Below, one piece after another: positions 60,709-64,000 of a stretch of 64,000 nt of DNA. This stretch comes from Zhongshania aliphaticivorans (GTDB lineage Bacteria > Pseudomonadota > Gammaproteobacteria > Pseudomonadales > Spongiibacteraceae). Where the stretch lies: positions 568,741 to 632,740 of the forward strand of contig NZ_CACSIK010000001.1 in NCBI RefSeq assembly GCF_902705875.1. The letters are read 5' to 3'. Numbering within the stretch: the stretch's first letter is position 1; each line of letters opens with the position of its first letter. The notes beneath the pieces were generated by a model. The model worked only from the letters and a program-made list of their open reading frames with translations. It searched no databases and was not told where the DNA came from. The translations under genes were made by a program, and so were the position numbers.

Positions 60709-60998
60709 TCGGCCTTAAGCAGGGCGTTTCGCGGCTGCGCTCGTCAGTTTTATCTTTCAATGCTGAGGTATTGTCTGCTTCAGTGATAGTGATTGCGCTT
60801 GCATTTCATGGGCTAACCGACGGTACGTTCTATCACGGCAAAGCGAGTTTTTATATGGCGCTATGTTTTGCTATTTGGTTGGGTGGCTCTTTTGCAGGGA
60901 GTGACGAAAAGTGTCACTTGCTGCCTAAACACGGTAGTTAAGTATGGCGAAATTAGTCACTTAGGCCGAAAATCGGTATTTTTAGGCCCAAATAAGGC

Positions 60999-61014
60999 TG
61001 GCATGGTAAATGCT
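60999..61014 (+). promoter_or_regulatory. Sigma-54 type -24/-12 promoter of pilA
   Basis: TGGCATGGTAAATGCT has GG at 61000-61001 and GC at 61012-61013 with exactly ten bases between, and matches the TGGCAC-N5-TTGCA consensus well. Predicted start about 61025, giving a leader of about 60 bases. Pilin genes in Pseudomonas use RpoN with the PilR activator; rpoN is in this window at 7886-9376. No PilR site was identified. Confidence 0.75.
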
Positions 61015-61083
61015 CTACTAACCGTGATTGAAAAAAATATTCAGTGACTCATCACTTTATTAGCTGTTCTTTTGGAGCGTATT

Positions 61084-61557
61084 ATGAAGCAAGTACAACA
61101 AGGTTTTACATTGATCGAACTGATGATCGTTATTGCGATTATCGGTATTTTGGCTGCAGTTGCGTTACCGGCTTATCAGGATTACACCGTTCGCGCGAAG
61201 ATGTCTGAAGTCGTTTTGGCCGGTTCTGCGTGTCGTACAACTATTTCGGAAGTTTACCAAACTGCGAATAGTGGGACTGAGCCAGGTGCATTGGGCTGGG
61301 GTTGTGAATCGTCTACAGCTACATCAAAGTATGTTGCTAAAGTTGAGACAAATGATGACGGCGTAGTGATTGTAACTACCCAGGGCTTTGGTGATGAACT
61401 AATCGATGAGAAAACGATAGAGCTAATACCTACAGATGCAGCGGGAGTCGAATTAGAAGTGGGTAATATTCCTACTCAAGTTGGTGGTTGGATCTGCGGG
61501 CCTGGCGCCAGCGAACCGGTTCCTGCTAAATACCTTCCAGGTTCATGCCGAGGGTAA
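61084..61557 (+). CDS. pilA: Type IVa major pilin PilA
   Basis: 157 residues from the ATG at 61084 (TTTGGAGCG upstream); the in-frame TTG at 61072 lies over the ribosome site. A six-residue polar leader precedes the PilD cut at QQG|FTLIEL, with Phe+1 and Glu+5, followed by the hydrophobic helix [21 protein letters not shown]. The globular part is acidic. A C-terminal disulfide loop is likely between the Cys in WICGPG and the Cys in GSCRG. Unlike the Pseudomonas pilin that TfpO glycosylates on its final serine, this one ends CRG. Divergent from, and 1.7 kb from, pilBCD. Confidence 0.95.
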   Translation: MKQVQQGFTLIELMIVIAIIGILAAVALPAYQDYTVRAKMSEVVLAGSACRTTISEVYQTANSGTEPGALGWGCESSTATSKYVAKVETNDDGVVIVTTQGFGDELIDEKTIELIPTDAAGVELEVGNIPTQVGGWICGPGASEPVPAKYLPGSCRG

Positions 61558-61607
61558 GCTAATTGACTCGCTAATAAATGTTTGATTTTATTGGCTAGTA
61601 TTAGAAT

Positions 61608-61634
61608 AAAAAGGGAGCTTAGGCTCCCTTTTTA
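61608..61634 (+). terminator. Intrinsic terminator 1 after pilA
   Basis: Stem AAAAGGGAGC / GCTCCCTTTT with loop TTAG, then a T-rich tail. A strong, nearly symmetrical hairpin 50 bp after the pilA stop. Confidence 0.85.
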
Positions 61635-61687
61635 TTTATTTTATGGGTGATATATACGCTTGATTAATTTTTAGTACGGTATATATC

Positions 61688-61719
61688 AAAAAGCACCCTT
61701 TTTAAGGGTGCTTTTTTTT
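61688..61719 (+). terminator. Intrinsic terminator 2 after pilA
   Basis: Stem AAAAAGCACCCTT / AAGGGTGCTTTTT with a three-base loop and a run of T. It follows terminator 1 by about 50 bp and lies directly before the next gene, so read-through from pilA into the phosphotransferase gene should be low. Confidence 0.88.
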
Positions 61720-61746
61720 GATTAATATTAAGACTGAGTAGAGTGA

Positions 61747-63615
61747 ATGCGACGAATTTCTCCAATTATATTTCTAGTGCTCATGGAGATAGTATTCCTT
61801 GGTATGTCGTATTTCGGCAAGTTAAATCCACACCCATCAGGATTGTTAAGTAGCTTTTACGTTTTGTGTTTTGTGCTGTTTTCATGTGGCTTTGCGGGGT
61901 ATTGGGGGAGGGCTGCGTTTCGCGTTGTAGTTAGTCTGGCGTGGTTTATACAGTTTGTGCTGACTGTCTCTAACTGGTGGTATTTTCAATATTTTCAATC
62001 CTATTTCAACTACGAGGCATTGCAGTTAGGCGCTGATTCAATTGCAAGTTTTCGGGCCATCTCGGTGTTTGACAATAAGGCAAATGCGGTCACTTTAACA
62101 TTGCTATCAATGTTTTTTCTGGTTTGTGCTGTTCGCAGTTCTTCTATTGAAAGAGTCAAGCCAAGAACATCAATCTTGTTGTGTTGCTTCGGTCTTATTG
62201 GGGCTGCAATAAGCGGTTCTATATTGTCGATATCATTTGATCGGTATCGAGAATTAAACATATTTAGTCTTGCTCCTTCTTATATCAGCCCAGTTCACGC
62301 CTTTTTTGTCTCGACCAGTATCGCCAGTGAGTCACCTAAAACGGCAATAGGGTATGAAGAGTTTACGGAAATGAATCGCGGTTTAGCGATCGACCGTAAA
62401 CTGAAAGATTACAATGTGATTGTTATTGTGCTCGAGTCAATGCGAGCATCTTTAATTGGTCATTATAACGGTGGACGCACAGTTACTCCCAATTTTGATA
62501 AATTTGCTCGCGAAAATACAGTTGCAACAACATTTTATGCGAACTCAAATTATACAGTGAAGGGAGAAACCGCAATTTTTTGTGGCATCTTTGATCATAA
62601 TAGTAAGCCACCTATTTCTAAATACGCTGATGAAATAAAAAACCTCACCTGTCTTCCGCATATTCTTGAAAAGAAAGGGTATAAGTCTATTTACTTTCAT
62701 GGGAATAGAGCTGAGTTTTATAGTCGTGACAAGTATATGAAGGCGGTTGGCTTTGAAGAATTGCAGTTTTTTGATCAGGCCCGACGAAAATCATTAGATA
62801 TGTCCGAGATTGGTTGGGGTGTTGCTGATGAGGCTATGTATGATTACATGATGACTAAGTTGCTTAACGAGGCTGAACGGCCTTTTTTTGCTAGTGTGAC
62901 AACTTTGAGTAGCCACTATCCTTTCGATTGGGAATGGAATATTGAGTTTCCTAACTTGGGTGTGGATGCCCAAGAGAATGCTATGTATTCAAATTACAAT
63001 AAAGCAGTCTATTACGAAGATTATGCTTTTGGTAAATTTTGGGATGCTTTTAGACAATCTAAGCTTTATAAAAATACTATTGTTGTTGTCACTGCGGATC
63101 ATGGTATTTGGTCGTTTTCAGATAATAAAGCTCTAAGTTTAGTTGAGCAGAACGAGCAATTTTTTCGTATGCCATTAATGATTTACTCTCCTAACCTGAC
63201 TTCTCCTCGGCATATAAATCAAGTGAGCTCGCAGATTGATATTCCTCCTACAGTTTTAAGCTTATTAGGTATTAACGAGGAGGAATCGGCGTTTATAGGA
63301 AAGGATATATTTGTGGATGTTGAGAAGCCGTGGTCGATTTCAATGAAAAGTGGAGAGCTTTCCGTGCGAGTTAATGACACTATCTGTTCAACAAGTACAG
63401 GAGAGTGTGGCGGTGTACATCAAGAATGTACTGCTAGAAATTACGGTGAAATATTATTGCATGAAGTCTCTGATATTCAGCGTTGTATTCGTGTGGAACG
63501 TGACCTGCTTAAGGGTGGTGATTATTCCAACGTTGAGGATGGTAGGGAGCTAGTGGGGAAAGGCTTGTCTATTATTCGGCGTCACAACAAGCATGTCTTT
63601 GGTGAGGGGGAGTAA
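61747..63615 (+). CDS. LTA-synthase-family membrane phosphotransferase/sulfatase
   Basis: 622 residues: several N-terminal membrane helices (about 5-165), then an alkaline-phosphatase-fold catalytic domain facing the periplasm. Likely metal and catalytic residues are Glu230 (VLESMRAS), Thr275 (VKGETAIF) as nucleophile, and Asp451-His452 (TADHGIW). The family includes LtaS, OpgB-type phosphoglycerol transferases and pilin phospho-transferases; phosphoethanolamine transferases are related. Lying beside pilA, a pilin-modifying role is a hypothesis only; it could act on glucans or lipids. The ATG follows terminator 2 by 28 bp, so its own promoter is expected but was not identified. Confidence 0.8.
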   Translation: MRRISPIIFLVLMEIVFLGMSYFGKLNPHPSGLLSSFYVLCFVLFSCGFAGYWGRAAFRVVVSLAWFIQFVLTVSNWWYFQYFQSYFNYEALQLGADSIASFRAISVFDNKANAVTLTLLSMFFLVCAVRSSSIERVKPRTSILLCCFGLIGAAISGSILSISFDRYRELNIFSLAPSYISPVHAFFVSTSIASESPKTAIGYEEFTEMNRGLAIDRKLKDYNVIVIVLESMRASLIGHYNGGRTVTPNFDKFARENTVATTFYANSNYTVKGETAIFCGIFDHNSKPPISKYADEIKNLTCLPHILEKKGYKSIYFHGNRAEFYSRDKYMKAVGFEELQFFDQARRKSLDMSEIGWGVADEAMYDYMMTKLLNEAERPFFASVTTLSSHYPFDWEWNIEFPNLGVDAQENAMYSNYNKAVYYEDYAFGKFWDAFRQSKLYKNTIVVVTADHGIWSFSDNKALSLVEQNEQFFRMPLMIYSPNLTSPRHINQVSSQIDIPPTVLSLLGINEEESAFIGKDIFVDVEKPWSISMKSGELSVRVNDTICSTSTGECGGVHQECTARNYGEILLHEVSDIQRCIRVERDLLKGGDYSNVEDGRELVGKGLSIIRRHNKHVFGEGE

Positions 63616-63618
63616 GTT

Positions 63619-64000
63619 TTGTTTAGTGAATATTTGCTAAAGTGTCGTTTTTATATGGCCACACTTCTTCTTTTTGTTGTTGTTTGTTTTCCTGTTCTTG
63701 CAACACTGAGCTTTAATTCTGTCGAAGTAAATTTCTTTTTTTCTGTTGTTCAGTTATTTTTTTGCTTGTTCTTAGCGCCTGAGGTATTGCGAGAGTCTTA
63801 TTCGGCGTATAAACATTCGATAGTTTTTCGTGTTTGTCTTCTGCTAATGATTGTTATGGTTATGGGGTGGTTTTACTTATATATCCCTTTTTATGGAATT
63901 TATCGATCATTATTATACTTAATTCAAATACCCTTCTTCTTTTCAGTACTGGCATGGTTTCGTGTTCATGGAAGCAGGGGCTTGCAACAAATTTATTATG
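63619..64000 (+). CDS. Polytopic membrane protein, 5' part (runs off the window); possibly a second O-antigen-ligase-like protein
   Basis: The frame is open from a TTG at 63619 to the window edge (127 codons). GAGGGGGAG overlaps the end of the preceding gene 7 bases upstream and supports this start, implying translational coupling. Four hydrophobic segments are seen so far, rich in Phe, Leu and Val, with few charges. The arrangement resembles the N-terminal half of Wzy/WaaL-like ligases, but no signature motif lies in the visible part, so this is a guess from topology and context. Confidence 0.5.
   Translation, partial: MFSEYLLKCRFYMATLLLFVVVCFPVLATLSFNSVEVNFFFSVVQLFFCLFLAPEVLRESYSAYKHSIVFRVCLLLMIVMVMGWFYLYIPFYGIYRSLLYLIQIPFFFSVLAWFRVHGSRGLQQIYY

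Larger units (their letters stand above)
59606..60941 (+). pseudogene. O-antigen-ligase/Wzy-like polytopic membrane protein, broken by two -1 frame changes
   Basis: Read across three frames the region would code for about 445 residues with some ten membrane helices. The start is probably ATG 59606 (GAAGG nine bases upstream). The first piece ends at 59836. A second frame, entered between 59758 and 59836, carries GRGSMLSL and the catalytic-type PHN motif (60646-60654), and stops at 60786. The third frame, entered at the T7 run 60701-60707, completes the last helices and stops at 60941. Both changes need one extra base (or a -1 shift). The family includes WaaL, Wzy and pilin ligases (TfpO/PglL). 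Sequencing error, true pseudogene or programmed shift are all possible. It is next to pilA. Confidence 0.75.

Noticed and set aside
59776..60786. Middle piece of the ligase-like gene as an intact separate 336-residue protein
   Set aside because: It would start at a TTG without a ribosome site and lack the first helices, which are present upstream in another frame; the pieces fit one gene.

Overview
The window looks like a chromosomal core segment of a gammaproteobacterium, moderate in GC by eye. Gene order closely follows Pseudomonas-type chromosomes (yhdP-nit-yjgA; ptsO-rapZ-ptsN-hpf-rpoN-lptB-lptA-lptC-kdsC-kdsD; mlaC-ibaG-murA-hisG-hisD-hisC-degS; rplM-rpsI-petABC-sspA-sspB; lpoA-yraN-diaA-dolP; the mraZ-to-lpxC division cluster; secA-argJ-mutT; yacG-coaE-pilD-pilC-pilB / pilA). 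I would place it in or near Pseudomonadales/Cellvibrionales (for example Spongiibacteraceae). That placement is inference from synteny, not a database result.

Layout. 1-5.7 kb: 3' part of yhdP, an amidase, yjgA/darP and a MgtE magnesium channel. 5.9-12.9 kb (minus strand): the nitrogen-PTS proteins, RapZ, HPF, sigma-54, then LPS export (LptB, LptA, LptC) and the Kdo genes kdsC and kdsD. 13.1-18.5 kb (plus): lone mlaC, ibaG, murA, hisG, hisD, hisC. 18.5-23.1 kb: DegS/AlgW-type protease, Nif3, YhcB/ZapG, ZapE, L13 and S9. 23.3-27.2 kb: cytochrome bc1, with cytochrome b and c1 fused in one reading frame, then the SspA/SspB pair. 27.2-31.6 kb: dolP, diaA, yraN and lpoA on the minus strand, divergent from rsmI. 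31.6-32.0 kb: RNase P RNA. 32.2-49.9 kb: complete division and cell-wall cluster from mraZ to lpxC, tightly packed, with a four-repeat MraZ operator. 50.2-54.6 kb: secA, argJ, mutT. 54.6-59.4 kb (minus): yacG, coaE, pilD, pilC, pilB. 59.6-64.0 kb (plus): a frameshifted O-antigen-ligase-like gene, pilA behind a sigma-54 type promoter, two tandem terminators, an LTA-synthase-type phosphotransferase/sulfatase, and the start of another membrane protein cut by the window edge.

Most genes are ordinary housekeeping genes. The unusual part is the last 4.4 kb: the pilin gene sits among membrane enzymes of the kinds that decorate pilins. The upstream ligase-like gene needs two -1 frame changes to be read in full, the second exactly at a U UUU UUA slippery heptamer, and it carries a 9-bp tandem repeat. 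Other points to check are the petB-petC fusion, the loss of mlaFED and mlaB around mlaC, the absence of tldD and pmbA beside yjgA, and a possible unlisted small membrane protein at 5700-5864. I saw no CRISPR array, insertion sequence, tRNA, rRNA or prophage gene.
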